A stretch of 64,000 bases of DNA from the NCBI GenBank assembly GCA_947650155.1, contig CANSUS010000008.1, positions 16,710 to 80,709 on the forward strand. Direction: 5' to 3'. Positions 34,657 to 43,920 of this stretch are shown here, in pieces. Made by a program: the position numbers and the translations under genes. The stretch is from an uncultured Lachnospiraceae bacterium (lineage in GTDB: Bacteria; Bacillota; Clostridia; Lachnospirales; Lachnospiraceae). The notes under the pieces are model-generated. The model did not search any database, was not told the DNA's origin, and was given only the letters and a program-made list of their open reading frames with translations. How positions within the stretch are numbered: the first letter of the stretch is position 1; every line of letters starts with the position of its first letter.

Positions 34657-35451
34657 TGTTCTGAAAAACCATATACCAAGCAGCATCGTAACAACCGTCA
34701 CTGCAAGAATCAGAATCCGAACCGCCATCGTATCCGGTAAACACGTTCCTGTCACATGCAAAAGCGTTGCCGAGAAATTATAAACAAAATGCAGTAAAAT
34801 CGACGGATAAATGGAACCGTATCTGTACGCTGCATACCCCAGCACAAGCCCCAAGAGCGCCGCATAAACGCCCTGAATCAGATTCAAATGATAGATGCCA
34901 AACGCGACAGCCTGAATCAGATTTGCGGCGATAAAACCAGCGCCCGCCTTTTGTGCAATCCGCATGGTAATCCCTCTGAACATAATTTCCTCAACAATGG
35001 GAGCTAAAATAACAGTAGCCAGCAGGGAACCCATATTCATCTGCTCAATTCCGGCTGCTTCAACAAGTTTCATATACGCATCCAACAGATTGGGGAAAAG
35101 CAGATATAATGCCTGCAAAAACAAATTCGTCAAAAGCTGCAGGCCTATCCCTAGAAAAATAATGCATCCAATCGTTTTTACATGCACAACCTGCGTGAAC
35201 GGCCTTACTTCCCTTCCTCTGTTCTGCTGTATATACCATACGCCAAATACTATAAACTCCAAAATCTGTGCAAGAATTAATACATATATAATAATGCTGT
35301 TGTATAATTCCAAAATATCCCAATCCGACTCCCACGCCATTGCATAAAAAACAGGATACAGACGTCCTGCCATAGTACCACATATTATCTGTATACCGAG
35401 ACCAACAAAAAGCGGCACTGCTGTAAGTAAATAATTCCCCTTTTTTATCAT
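34630..35451 (-). CDS. CPBP family intramembrane metalloprotease (CAAX protease-like)
   Basis: About 273 residues with roughly eight hydrophobic segments. The family motifs are all visible: EEIMFRGITMRIAQK (the EExxxR motif), then FGIYHLNLIQGVYAALLGLVLGYAAYR (FxxxH), then SILLHFVYNFSA (HxxxN), giving a full set of putative zinc/catalytic residues. Family members process prenylated or other membrane peptides and are often linked to bacteriocin immunity; no bacteriocin gene is seen here. ATG 35451 gives a better ribosome site than 35463. It begins 16 bases after the stop of the 88-residue gene upstream, so both are probably cotranscribed. Confidence 0.88.
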   Translation of the reverse strand: MIKKGNYLLTAVPLFVGLGIQIICGTMAGRLYPVFYAMAWESDWDILELYNSIIIYVLILAQILEFIVFGVWYIQQNRGREVRPFTQVVHVKTIGCIIFLGIGLQLLTNLFLQALYLLFPNLLDAYMKLVEAAGIEQMNMGSLLATVILAPIVEEIMFRGITMRIAQKAGAGFIAANLIQAVAFGIYHLNLIQGVYAALLGLVLGYAAYRYGSIYPSILLHFVYNFSATLLHVTGTCLPDTMAVRILILAVTVVTMLLGIWFFRTDKKRESLN

Positions 35452-35467
35452 TCCCAATTCCATCCTT

Positions 35468-35734
35468 TTATTTCAGCCAGTGGGTAATTCCTGTGATTTT
35501 CCGCGCTTTCAACATAATATCTCCTGCATTTTCCTTCAGATATTCTTCTAATTTTTCAATCTCTTCTCTTGAAAAACCAAAATTTGCATCAATTTTCCCC
35601 TCAGGAACAACTCCTTCCGCATACTCTCTTCCCGCGTCTCCTTTTCTCTCAAAGCAGACACGAACCATTTTTTCTCCTTTTTTATCATGCAAAATACTGG
35701 TATAAGTAAATGTCACATCTTTCTCATTATCCAT
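35468..35734 (-). CDS. Hypothetical small protein, 88 residues
   Basis: A charged, soluble 88-residue protein (MDNEKDVTFTYTSILHDKKG ... FSREEIEKLEEYLKENAGDIMLKARKITGITHWLK). It predicts as an N-terminal beta region followed by one amphipathic helix. There is no signal peptide and no motif I recognise. AAAGGGA lies upstream of the ATG at a longer distance than usual. It sits directly in front of the CPBP gene and probably shares its transcript. Coding-like composition and tight packing support it as real. Confidence 0.65.
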   Translation of the reverse strand: MDNEKDVTFTYTSILHDKKGEKMVRVCFERKGDAGREYAEGVVPEGKIDANFGFSREEIEKLEEYLKENAGDIMLKARKITGITHWLK

Positions 35735-35770
35735 ATGGCATTCTCATCCCTTTCTGTCTGAAAATCCTTT

Positions 35771-36613
35771 TTAACGACACCGTTTCATCTTAGAAGGAGG
35801 CACATGATACTTCTTTTTAAACAGCTTGCTGAAATGATATACGTCGTCATATCCCACCTTCGCTGCCACCTCCTGTATACTCGTGTATTCTCCGCTTTCC
35901 AGAAGTTCTTTTGCGCGTTCCAGCCGGATATCGATCAGAAAACGAATCGGCGTATCCCCCGTCTCGCTCTTAAAGATTTTAGAAATGTAAAAAGGGCTTA
36001 AATACATATTTTCCGCAATCTGATCCAAAGATATCTTTTCCGCATAGTGATCCTCAAAGTAACTTACAATCTGTTCCACCACATACTTTCTTCCGACTGA
36101 TTCAAACTCATAGCCTTTCTTTTGCTTCAAAGGTGCTGTCTGCTCCCTGATAATCAGCAAAATCATCTGTACCAGATAAGCACGGAGCATAAAATAGCGC
36201 CCCTGCCGGAGTATTTCCTTTTCCGCTTCCATACTGGAGGCAATACGGAAAAGCTTCTGTCTGAATTCCCCCGCCGTATGAAGCACCGCATCATCCAGAA
36301 TTTCAAAATGATTCGGCTCCATTCCCTGAAACAGCACATCCGTAAAACCCACAAAAAATTCTACTGTAGGTTTTCCGTTTCCGTCCGTAAGCGCCTGATG
36401 ATACACTCCCGGATTGAAAATAAGCAGATCCCCTTCTTCTACCGGATAAATCTTATCATCAATCCGATACCTGCCCTTTCCCGACAAAATAAAAGCCATT
36501 TCAATATGGTCATGACTGTGGTAATTCTTTTCATCGCAAAGCCGCGTCCCCTTCCACGTAAACAGAAACGTAGGATTCAATTCTTCCGTAAGGATCTCTT
36601 TTTTATCTATCAT
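35771..36613 (-). CDS. AraC family transcriptional regulator with N-terminal cupin
   Basis: A 280-residue regulator. The cupin segment contains NYHSHDHIEMAFILSGKGRYRIDDKIYPVEEGDLLIFNPGVYHQ. The C-terminal AraC domain contains LDQIAENMYLSPFYISKIFKSETGDTPIRFLIDIRLERAKELLESGEYTSIQEVAAKVGYDDVYHFSKLFKKKYHVPPSKMK, with both helix-turn-helix units intact. GGGAG precedes the ATG at 36613. No divergent partner gene is present: the neighbour upstream runs the same way. Its targets are therefore not obvious; sugar-related control is typical of this layout. Confidence 0.88.
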   Translation of the reverse strand: MIDKKEILTEELNPTFLFTWKGTRLCDEKNYHSHDHIEMAFILSGKGRYRIDDKIYPVEEGDLLIFNPGVYHQALTDGNGKPTVEFFVGFTDVLFQGMEPNHFEILDDAVLHTAGEFRQKLFRIASSMEAEKEILRQGRYFMLRAYLVQMILLIIREQTAPLKQKKGYEFESVGRKYVVEQIVSYFEDHYAEKISLDQIAENMYLSPFYISKIFKSETGDTPIRFLIDIRLERAKELLESGEYTSIQEVAAKVGYDDVYHFSKLFKKKYHVPPSKMKRCR

Positions 36614-36670
36614 AATATTTTACTCCCTTTCCTATTGTACTAGAATTAAATTGAAAAGTAAAATACAAAA

Positions 36671-36700
36671 TGGCAGGTTCTAAACGAACCTGCCAAAAAA
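36671..36700 (-). terminator. Terminator overlapping the end of the 68-residue membrane protein gene
   Basis: GGCAGGTTC and GAACCTGCC form a perfect 9-base stem with a 5-base loop. On the minus strand ATTTTGTATTTT follows. The TAG stop (36680) is in the stem-loop. It likely ends the opp transcript. Confidence 0.72.
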
Positions 36701-36886
36701 TAGCCAAATTACAAATACAAAAAATCCAATCACCAGCAAAAGCGCCGGGACAAACACGATAAAGGCCGCTATAATCATTGCCGGACGGTCCCTTTTTTCA
36801 AGTTCCACATCCTCCATGCGTTCCTCAAAATCTTCTTCTGCTTTTTCTACATCCAGTACGCGTTTTACCTTTTTGTTCAAAAACAT
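36680..36886 (-). CDS. Small membrane protein downstream of the opp genes
   Basis: 68 residues: an acidic/basic amphipathic N-terminal half (MFLNKKVKRVLDVEKAEEDFEERMEDVELEKRDRP) and one long hydrophobic stretch (about 37-66). It has a good GGGAGA site before the ATG at 36886. It begins 50 bases after the oppF stop, and the terminator embedded in its 3' end suggests it is the last gene of the opp transcript. I do not recognise a family. An accessory role for the transporter is only positional inference. Confidence 0.6.
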   Translation of the reverse strand: MFLNKKVKRVLDVEKAEEDFEERMEDVELEKRDRPAMIIAAFIVFVPALLLVIGFFVFVIWLFFGRFV

Positions 36887-36935
36887 ATTGTCTCTCCCGC
36901 TGCTTCTTCTGGTTTCTGTTTCTGTATGCCGGATC

Positions 36936-37943
36936 TTATTTTTCCAATGGATAATGGCATGCTACCATGTGATTGTTCCCCATGTCTCTCATGACGGGTA
37001 CTTCCTTTTTACACTTCTCCTGACACTGATAGCATCTTGTATGGAATTTACATCCTGTAGGCGGATTGACCGGACTCGGGATGTCCCCTTCCAATAAAAT
37101 CCTCTCCCGCTTCTTATCATCCAGATCGGTAGTCGGAATGGCGGAAAGCAGCGCTTTCGTATAAGGATGCAGCGTTCTTTCAAACAACTCTTCCGTAGTG
37201 GACAGCTCAACCAGATTTCCCAAATACATGACACCGATTCTGTCGCTGATGTATTTTACTACGCTGAGATCATGGGTAATAAACAAATAGGTCAGATGCT
37301 CCTGCTCTTTTAAATCGGACAGCAGGTTAAGAATCTGTGACTGAATGGAAACGTCCAGTGCAGAAACCGCCTCGTCACAGACTACAAATCTGGGCTTTAG
37401 GGCAAGGCTTCTTGCAATACCGATTCTCTGACGCTGACCGCCGGAAAACTGATGGGGATAACGGCTGAACATATACGTATCCAGTCCGCATTTCTTCATA
37501 ACGTCCATCACATAATCCCTGAGTTCAGTATCCCCTCTTTTGTATAATCCATGCGCCGTCAGACCTTCTCCGATGATCTGGCCTGCCGTCATTCTCGGAT
37601 TTAAGGAAGAATAGGGGTCCTGAAAAATAAGCTGCATTTCTTTTCTGAATTCACGAAGCTTATTTGCCGGCTGCTCTTTTAAATTGACCATTTCACCGTC
37701 TTTCTCAAAGAGAATCTCTCCATGTGTCTGCGGATAGAGCTGTAAGATCGTTCTTCCAAATGTGGACTTACCGCACCCCGACTCTCCTACTAGACCTAAG
37801 GTTTCTCCTTCATAAATATCCAGTGAAATTCCGTCGTTTGCTTTTACATATTTTTGTTCCTCTCGGAAACTCTGCTTTTTTATCGGAAAATACTGTTTTA
37901 CATCTCGGATGCTAAGCAGTACCTTTTTCTTTTCAGTCTGCAT
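36936..37943 (-). CDS. oppF: Oligopeptide ABC transporter ATP-binding protein OppF
   Basis: A 335-residue ATPase. Walker A is GESGCGKST, the signature FSGGQRQRIGIARSLAL, Walker B FVVCDEAVSALD, and the H-loop LFITHDLS. The C-terminal oligopeptide-transporter extension has the Cys cluster CKFHTRCYQCQEKCKKEVP, which in relatives holds an iron-sulfur cluster. ATG 37943 is chosen for the GGAGGAG site; it overlaps the end of oppD by 11 bases. It powers uptake with OppD at the inner face of OppBC. Confidence 0.93.
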   Translation of the reverse strand: MQTEKKKVLLSIRDVKQYFPIKKQSFREEQKYVKANDGISLDIYEGETLGLVGESGCGKSTFGRTILQLYPQTHGEILFEKDGEMVNLKEQPANKLREFRKEMQLIFQDPYSSLNPRMTAGQIIGEGLTAHGLYKRGDTELRDYVMDVMKKCGLDTYMFSRYPHQFSGGQRQRIGIARSLALKPRFVVCDEAVSALDVSIQSQILNLLSDLKEQEHLTYLFITHDLSVVKYISDRIGVMYLGNLVELSTTEELFERTLHPYTKALLSAIPTTDLDDKKRERILLEGDIPSPVNPPTGCKFHTRCYQCQEKCKKEVPVMRDMGNNHMVACHYPLEK

Positions 37944-38952
37944 TTTCTCCTCCATTCCGAAGGGATGTTTCCTTCCTGATCGCTTTTTCGGCATAAAAGC
38001 ATCTTACCTGATGATTTTCTTCTACCGTAAGAAGCTCCGGTTCCTCTTCCATACACTTCTTTGTGCAGTATTTGCAACGCGGCGCAAACTTGCAGCCTTT
38101 CGGCAGATATAACGGGTTGGGCACTGCTCCTTCAATCGGATCAAGACGCACTCCTTTTGGCGTATCCAGTCTCGGTATCGAAATCATCAATCCTTCTGTA
38201 TAGGGATGTGAAAAAACGCCGTCTGTAAAGATCGTCTTTGCATCCGCCATCTCTACGACCTGTCCGCAGTACATAACGGCTACTTTATCCGCCATTTCAT
38301 TGATAACGCCCAGATCATGTGTAATAAAAAGAATCGAAGTGCCAAGCTTATCCTTCATATCATTCATAAGCTTTAAGATCTGTGCCTGAATCGTAACGTC
38401 AAGTGCGGTAGTAGGTTCATCCGCAATCAAAAGCTTGGGCTTACATGCAAGCGCCATTGCAATCATCACACGCTGGCGCATACCGCCGGAAAGCTGAAAC
38501 GGATACTGCTTTGCCACTCTCTCCGGATTCGGAATCTTTACTTCCGCCAGCATACGAACTGCTTCCGCAGCCGCCTGCTTCTTACTCATATTCTGATGGA
38601 TACGAAATACTTCACCAATCTGCTTTTCTATTGTAAAAACAGGATTCAAAGAAGTCATAGGCTCCTGAAAAATCACAGAAATCTCATTTCCCCGGATCGC
38701 ATACATCTCCTTTTCCGAACAGTTCACTACATCTTTACCATTAAAAGTAATTCTGCCGCTCTCTATATAACCATTACCGTCAAGAAGTTTTAAAATACTC
38801 ATGGCAGAAACACTCTTTCCGCTGCCGCTTTCTCCTACGATCCCCAGGGTCTCGCCTTCCTCTAAAGAATAAGTGACATCATTAACTGCTTTTACCACAC
38901 CGCGTTTTGTATTAAAAAATGTCCGCAAATGTTCTACTTCCAGTAAACTCAT
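37933..38952 (-). CDS. oppD: Oligopeptide ABC transporter ATP-binding protein OppD
   Basis: A 339-residue ATPase. Walker A is GESGSGKSV, the signature [19 protein letters not shown], Walker [13 protein letters not shown], the H-loop LFITHDLGV. The OppD-type C-terminal extension has cysteines ([14 protein letters not shown]). The start at 38952 directly follows the oppC stop (8 bases), and its 3' end overlaps oppF. It forms the heterodimeric motor of the importer. Confidence 0.93.
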   Translation of the reverse strand: MSLLEVEHLRTFFNTKRGVVKAVNDVTYSLEEGETLGIVGESGSGKSVSAMSILKLLDGNGYIESGRITFNGKDVVNCSEKEMYAIRGNEISVIFQEPMTSLNPVFTIEKQIGEVFRIHQNMSKKQAAAEAVRMLAEVKIPNPERVAKQYPFQLSGGMRQRVMIAMALACKPKLLIADEPTTALDVTIQAQILKLMNDMKDKLGTSILFITHDLGVINEMADKVAVMYCGQVVEMADAKTIFTDGVFSHPYTEGLMISIPRLDTPKGVRLDPIEGAVPNPLYLPKGCKFAPRCKYCTKKCMEEEPELLTVEENHQVRCFYAEKAIRKETSLRNGGENAD

Positions 38953-38960
38953 ATGCCTCC

Positions 38961-40748
38961 CTACCTTTCTTTGGATTTTGGATCAATGGCATCACGAAGA
39001 CCATCTCCAATACAGTTGATGCTGATCGTACTGACCGCCAGCACCAATGACGGGAATACCCAGCGCCACCAGTACTCTTTTATTACCGTTGCGCTTCTCG
39101 CGCTGTTTAACATATTTCCCCACGTAGCGTTAGGCTCGGTAACACCGAAGCCGATAAAGGACAACGAAGACTCGGTCAGCATACAGGTTGCAAAATCCAA
39201 TGTTGCATTTACGATAATAACCGTTATGACATTCGGAAGAATGTGTCGGAAAATAATGCCCCACTCCTTTACGCCCAGCGCCTTTGCCGCCGTAACAAAC
39301 TCCTGCTCTCTTTCCGCCAGCACACTGCCCCGCACCAGCCTTGCAATGCCCGGCCAGGAAAGCAGTCCCAAAATAACCATAATCATAATGATCCTTTGTG
39401 TTTCTGATATACTGTTCCCAATGATTGCCGATAAGATAATGGCAAACGGCAAAAACGGCAGGGAAGAGACGATCTCTGTCAGACGCATCATGATATTGTC
39501 TACTTTTCCGCCCTTATAACCGGATACACCGCCTACAATAACGCCAATAATTGTGGAAATAATAACCGCAATTGCACCGACTGTCATTGTCATACGTCCG
39601 CCCTTTAAAAGACGTCTGAACACATCCCGTCCGAAATCATCGGTTCCCATCAGGTATCCGTCAAGTCCCCAGCTATAAGTCTTATCGCTCTCTCCTATGG
39701 CGTAGGAACCGTAATAACCGGCACTGATCGATTTTACAGGTTCACCGATCGATGGCGCATGCGCCTGACCAAAGGTATTATCTCCCCATGCAGCAACAGA
39801 ACCGTCATCCAAAATAACGACATAATGGAAACGTCCGCCTTCAATTACCTTTACATGTCCCTGAATTTCTTCCGGGATATCACAGCTTCCTTTCAGATTA
39901 TTGCCCCATGCATAAACATGACCGTCATCCGTAACCACCGCAACACTCTCGTCCGACATGGCAATATCTACTGCGTGCCCCTGAACCCCTTCCGGGATAT
40001 TCGCATAAGCCGTCGTCTTTTTCGTAAGAGGCACGACTTCCCCGTCATTGGTAAGCGCGATTACAATATCGTTATTGGCATCAAACGCTTTGATGTTTCC
40101 CTGAACCCCTTCCGGGAATCTGATATCAACCAGATAGCTGTTTCCCCAGCTATAAAGCCTTCCCTTATCTGTCAGTGCAAGAGAGAACTGATATCCTGCA
40201 TAAACTTCCACAGGCGTTTCGCCCATACGCATTTCCACAGGAATAGAACTAAGGCCCATACGGTCGTTTCCCCAGGTAATCACCTCGTTATCTTCATTGA
40301 TCGCGACAATGTGATCAAGTCCCGCCGATACCTGTATCAGTTTTCCCATATCTTTCGGAAGTTTTTTCAATTTATCCGTGGGAAAATTTCCCCATTCATA
40401 CACATTTCCCTTCTCATCAATCCCTACGGAAAAAGTGCTGCCGATACTCAGCTGTTTTGCATTGCCGGCAAGACTTCCCGGCACTTTGAGCATACCAAAG
40501 CCCGGCGCAACATTTGCCTGTGTTACATCCTGATAATACATATCGATCGGCAGAAAAACCGGTAAAATAACGCAGCAGAGAAAGATGAGTAAAAAGCAGC
40601 AGACACCTGCCATTGCAATCTTATCCCCTACAAAGCTTCTGAACACCATCTGCATTGGGGTAAGTACTGCTTCCTGCTCTTCCGTCATGCCGCCGACCAG
40701 CATTTTCTGCGCCGCTTTTCCCATAGTGGATTTTTTGTTTTTCTTCAT
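38961..40748 (-). CDS. oppC: OppC-type ABC permease with inserted seven-repeat RCC1-like beta-propeller
   Basis: A 595-residue permease, about twice the normal length (around 300). Residues 1-44 are cytosolic and TM1 is about 45-68. The canonical OppC core resumes at MGTDDFGRDVFRRLLKGGRMT (367 onward), with five TM segments, the EAA-type loop AKALGVKEWGIIFRHILPNV and the conserved C-terminal region ending IGDGLRDAIDPKSKE. Between them, about residues 95-362 form seven repeats of 40 residues with the RCC1 signature (G...D..GxVYxWGxN). WG pairs lie at 119, 159, 201, 281, 321 and 360, and the fourth repeat has lost its WG. Topology puts this propeller outside the cell, where the binding protein docks. 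Reading frame and opp neighbours are intact, so this is not an assembly fusion of two genes. Confidence 0.93.
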   Translation of the reverse strand: MKKNKKSTMGKAAQKMLVGGMTEEQEAVLTPMQMVFRSFVGDKIAMAGVCCFLLIFLCCVILPVFLPIDMYYQDVTQANVAPGFGMLKVPGSLAGNAKQLSIGSTFSVGIDEKGNVYEWGNFPTDKLKKLPKDMGKLIQVSAGLDHIVAINEDNEVITWGNDRMGLSSIPVEMRMGETPVEVYAGYQFSLALTDKGRLYSWGNSYLVDIRFPEGVQGNIKAFDANNDIVIALTNDGEVVPLTKKTTAYANIPEGVQGHAVDIAMSDESVAVVTDDGHVYAWGNNLKGSCDIPEEIQGHVKVIEGGRFHYVVILDDGSVAAWGDNTFGQAHAPSIGEPVKSISAGYYGSYAIGESDKTYSWGLDGYLMGTDDFGRDVFRRLLKGGRMTMTVGAIAVIISTIIGVIVGGVSGYKGGKVDNIMMRLTEIVSSLPFLPFAIILSAIIGNSISETQRIIMIMVILGLLSWPGIARLVRGSVLAEREQEFVTAAKALGVKEWGIIFRHILPNVITVIIVNATLDFATCMLTESSLSFIGFGVTEPNATWGNMLNSARSATVIKEYWWRWVFPSLVLAVSTISINCIGDGLRDAIDPKSKER

Positions 40749-40766
40749 ATTTTTCCACGCCTTTCT

Positions 40767-41750
40767 CTAGTTTTCAAGCTTGACTCTTGGATCGACCAAA
40801 GTATAAGCAATATCCATCAGTACATTTCCTGCCAGCGACAATATGACATAAAACATCTGCATTGCAAGCACAACAGAAAAATCCCTCTGGTTTAATCCTG
40901 TGATCATCATCTTTCCAAGGCCGTCCCACAGGAAAATAGATTCAATAACAACGGAACCACCAAACAAACCGATCAGCCACCATGTTGTTACTGTTACGAT
41001 CGGTATCAGCGCATTACGGAACGCATGCACATAAACGACCACTTTTTCTTTTAAGCCCTTGGAACGGGCAGTTCTTATATAGTCCATCCGGAGCGCATCG
41101 ATCATGGAAGCTCTTACGTAACGGGTGATGCTTCCGATTCCTCCGACAGACATGACAAGTACCGGCAGCATCATATGCCTTGCCGTATCCAGAAATGCCT
41201 CAAACCCTGTTCCATTAAATCCCGCAGTCTTCACACCGCTGATAGGAAAGATCGGAAACCGAATCGCAAATGCATAGATGGCAAGTAACGCAATGACAAA
41301 ACCAGGTACACTATATCCGATAATCGTTACAACCTGTACTATTTTATCAAACACACCATTCTTTTTTACCGCCGTAGTAATGCCAAGCGGTACCGCAATT
41401 AAAAATACTAAAATCATGGAAAAAATATTCAATAGAACCGTATTACGCATAGGCACGCCGATCACGTCCTTTACCGGTCTTCTGTACTCTGTGGAGTACC
41501 CGAAATCACCGCGTAACATATTCGTAATCCATTTTACATACTGAACCGGAACCGGCTGATCCAGCCCCAACATCTTTTTCGTTGCTTCATACTGCTGCTG
41601 ATATACTTCCGGCTTTACATTGTCCTGCATCATCATCCGGACAGGATCACCGGGCAGCGACTTATAGATCGCAAACATCAAAATAGAAATGATAAAAAAC
41701 ACAAAAATAATGTAGATTAACCTTTTTAAAAGATACCTTCCTGTACGCAT
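40767..41750 (-). CDS. oppB: Oligopeptide ABC transporter permease OppB
   Basis: A 327-residue permease with about six TM segments. Family signatures are MRTGRYLLKRLIYIIFVFFIISILMFAIYKSLPGDPVRMMM, GLDQPVPVQYVKWI, GDFGYSTEYRRPV, and the coupling-loop segment RTARSKGLKEKVVVYVHAFRNALIPIVT. ATG 41750 is chosen because GGAGGA is upstream and the protein then opens with the conserved N-terminus. It lacks any insert, unlike its partner OppC. It lies 18 bases before oppC. Confidence 0.92.
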   Translation of the reverse strand: MRTGRYLLKRLIYIIFVFFIISILMFAIYKSLPGDPVRMMMQDNVKPEVYQQQYEATKKMLGLDQPVPVQYVKWITNMLRGDFGYSTEYRRPVKDVIGVPMRNTVLLNIFSMILVFLIAVPLGITTAVKKNGVFDKIVQVVTIIGYSVPGFVIALLAIYAFAIRFPIFPISGVKTAGFNGTGFEAFLDTARHMMLPVLVMSVGGIGSITRYVRASMIDALRMDYIRTARSKGLKEKVVVYVHAFRNALIPIVTVTTWWLIGLFGGSVVIESIFLWDGLGKMMITGLNQRDFSVVLAMQMFYVILSLAGNVLMDIAYTLVDPRVKLEN

Positions 41751-41849
41751 ACCGGGGAGTCCTCCTACCTTCATTCAGGTAACCGGGCAGACCGGATGAA
41801 AGATTTCATCCGGCATCTGTCCCAATCCCTTTTTATATCATAACGCTTC

Positions 41850-43805
41850 TTATTCCGTTACCCATGCATAGATCAGAGCTGAGGTCCAATCCCAGATAGA
41901 AGAGGTATCCCATCCCTGCAGTTTATTGCTGTAGAAGTCATGATATTCATCAGAATATAACGGAATATTCGGAAGTTTTTCATTCCATATTTTCTGATAA
42001 TTCTGCCATGCTTCAAGCCATGCCGCATCATCATCGCTAGGAATGGATTTTAATGCCCATGCTGCGTCAGCAAGCTCCTGATCCAGAATCCAGTTATCAT
42101 TTAAGCTTCCCAGATACATTTCATCCATAGAATAGTAATACCAGGGTGAATGCTGTAAAGAAAATCCTGTAGCAAGGTTATACATATTGTAGATCGTTTC
42201 CCCGTCATGGTTGATCGCTGTAAGCAAAGTAGGGAAGTCCGTGGTTGTAGGTTTCAGTTCCATACCTGCCTCTTTCATCGCTTCCGGAAGCATGGTGCTT
42301 AAAAGTTCGGATACAGGGTTTCCTTCTGTATTACACCACTGAATCTCAAGCGGTTTTAACTCTCCGTCCACTTCTTTGTAACGAACGCCGTCGCCGTCTT
42401 TATATTCTTCGCCCTCTGCATTTAAATTCCAGCCGTCTGCTGCAAGAACTTCTTTTGCTTTTTCAATATCTTTTTCATACGTATTTAAGTTCTCGTCAAT
42501 CCAGTCTTTGGAATCTACGAACTCCCACTGGGAAAGACCGTATTCGCCGTGTACGACTGTCGCATAACCGCCGCTGTACTGTCTCGCAAATTCATTTCTG
42601 TCTAAGCAGTAAGCGATTGCCTGACGTACGTTTTCAGAATCTGTAGGGAACTGGGAACAGTCAAACTGAATCTTACCATATCCATAACGGAAATATGTAT
42701 GCTTCTGTGCTGTTCCTGCATCTACAAGGTCAAGTCCCGCTTCGATAGATTCGCCGCCGCTGATGCCAAACAATAAGTCTACCGTACCTGCCTGCAGTTC
42801 GTTGATCTCTGTATCAGCTGTTACCGTTTTAATGATAACCGTTTTAATCATCGGTTTTACGCCGTCAAAAGTTCCGGCATAATTTTCGTTCACTTCAAAG
42901 GTTCCCTGTCTGCTGGATGCGTCATAGCTTACAAGCTTGTAAGGTCCGCAGACTACCTGAGGATTATAACGGTATCCTGTATCGGTATTGCCGATGGTTT
43001 CTAACAATAATTCCGTTGTAAATTCTCCTGTGATGGTTGCACCGTCTTCCGTGTCTTCCACATCGCATCCGGGAGCCAGAACCGCAAGCGGTCTCGGTGT
43101 TACAGCCGCATAGGCAAGATCATAGTGATAAGGAAGTTCTTCTGCTGCAATCGTAACAGAGAATGTCATATCATCAATCAGATGCACGCCTTTTAACGCT
43201 TTGGTAGAACCGCTGTTAAAATCAGCCCATCCTTCCAGAGTGGTATAACCTGTTGCCGTATAATTGTCTACACCCATCATTTCTGGTGAAGACTCCAGTA
43301 AAAGTGCAAATACATAATCTTTTGCCGTTACCGGTGAATCGTCTGACCATACAAGGCCGTCGTTAATTTTGATGGTATAGGTTTTCGTTCCGTCTTCATT
43401 TTCTGCTGTCTGTAAATCCGCTACAACAACCGGATCTGTCTGCCATTCGCCCTCTTTTGTAGTGATAACAGTACCATAGCCATGAAGCAGACCGCATACT
43501 TTATAATTGGTAGCGCTGTTGTTATAGATCGGATCATAGAAATCCTGCTCCAGATCTGTAGTAGTACCAATAATCAACTGACCTGACGGTGTCGTAGGTC
43601 TTTCCGTAGATGCTGCTTCCGGCGCTGTGCTTTCCGTTTCCGGCGTCTGCGCGTCAGCATCGCCATTGTCAGCCGGCGCTGTGCTTTCTGTCTGAGGCGC
43701 TTCGCTCTCGTTGTTTGTTACCGCACCATTATCATTTCCCCCGCATGCTGTAAGAGACACAAGCATTGCAGAAGCTAAAAGTACGGACAGTAACTTTTTT
43801 TTCAT
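41850..43805 (-). CDS. oppA: Oligopeptide-binding lipoprotein OppA (SBP family 5)
   Basis: A 651-residue extracellular solute-binding lipoprotein. The signal MKKKLLSVLLASAMLVSLTACGG has a lipobox LTAC, followed by a Thr/Glu/Ala-rich linker (about 25-70). SBP_bac_5 features are RYNPQVVCGPYKLVSYD, VRQAIAYCLDRNEFARQYSGG and the long C-terminal lobe. It captures peptides and delivers them to OppBC. AAGGAGG precedes the ATG at 43805. A 240-base leader with a terminator-like hairpin lies between it and its consensus promoter. Confidence 0.93.
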   Translation of the reverse strand: MKKKLLSVLLASAMLVSLTACGGNDNGAVTNNESEAPQTESTAPADNGDADAQTPETESTAPEAASTERPTTPSGQLIIGTTTDLEQDFYDPIYNNSATNYKVCGLLHGYGTVITTKEGEWQTDPVVVADLQTAENEDGTKTYTIKINDGLVWSDDSPVTAKDYVFALLLESSPEMMGVDNYTATGYTTLEGWADFNSGSTKALKGVHLIDDMTFSVTIAAEELPYHYDLAYAAVTPRPLAVLAPGCDVEDTEDGATITGEFTTELLLETIGNTDTGYRYNPQVVCGPYKLVSYDASSRQGTFEVNENYAGTFDGVKPMIKTVIIKTVTADTEINELQAGTVDLLFGISGGESIEAGLDLVDAGTAQKHTYFRYGYGKIQFDCSQFPTDSENVRQAIAYCLDRNEFARQYSGGYATVVHGEYGLSQWEFVDSKDWIDENLNTYEKDIEKAKEVLAADGWNLNAEGEEYKDGDGVRYKEVDGELKPLEIQWCNTEGNPVSELLSTMLPEAMKEAGMELKPTTTDFPTLLTAINHDGETIYNMYNLATGFSLQHSPWYYYSMDEMYLGSLNDNWILDQELADAAWALKSIPSDDDAAWLEAWQNYQKIWNEKLPNIPLYSDEYHDFYSNKLQGWDTSSIWDWTSALIYAWVTE

Positions 43806-43920
43806 AATTGTTCCTCCTTCTTAAAAATTAGAAATTGTTTATATATAAATACCCATGCGGGCATTCATACCTGATTTAGAAATTCTGCTAAAAATAACTT
43901 TCTGAAAATACATCCTCTAA

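Noticed and set aside
38961..40748. That the RCC1 repeats and the permease are two genes fused by an assembly error
   Set aside because: One uninterrupted frame runs from a normal OppC N-terminus through the repeats into a normal OppC core, in the expected operon position. Splitting would leave a permease lacking TM1.
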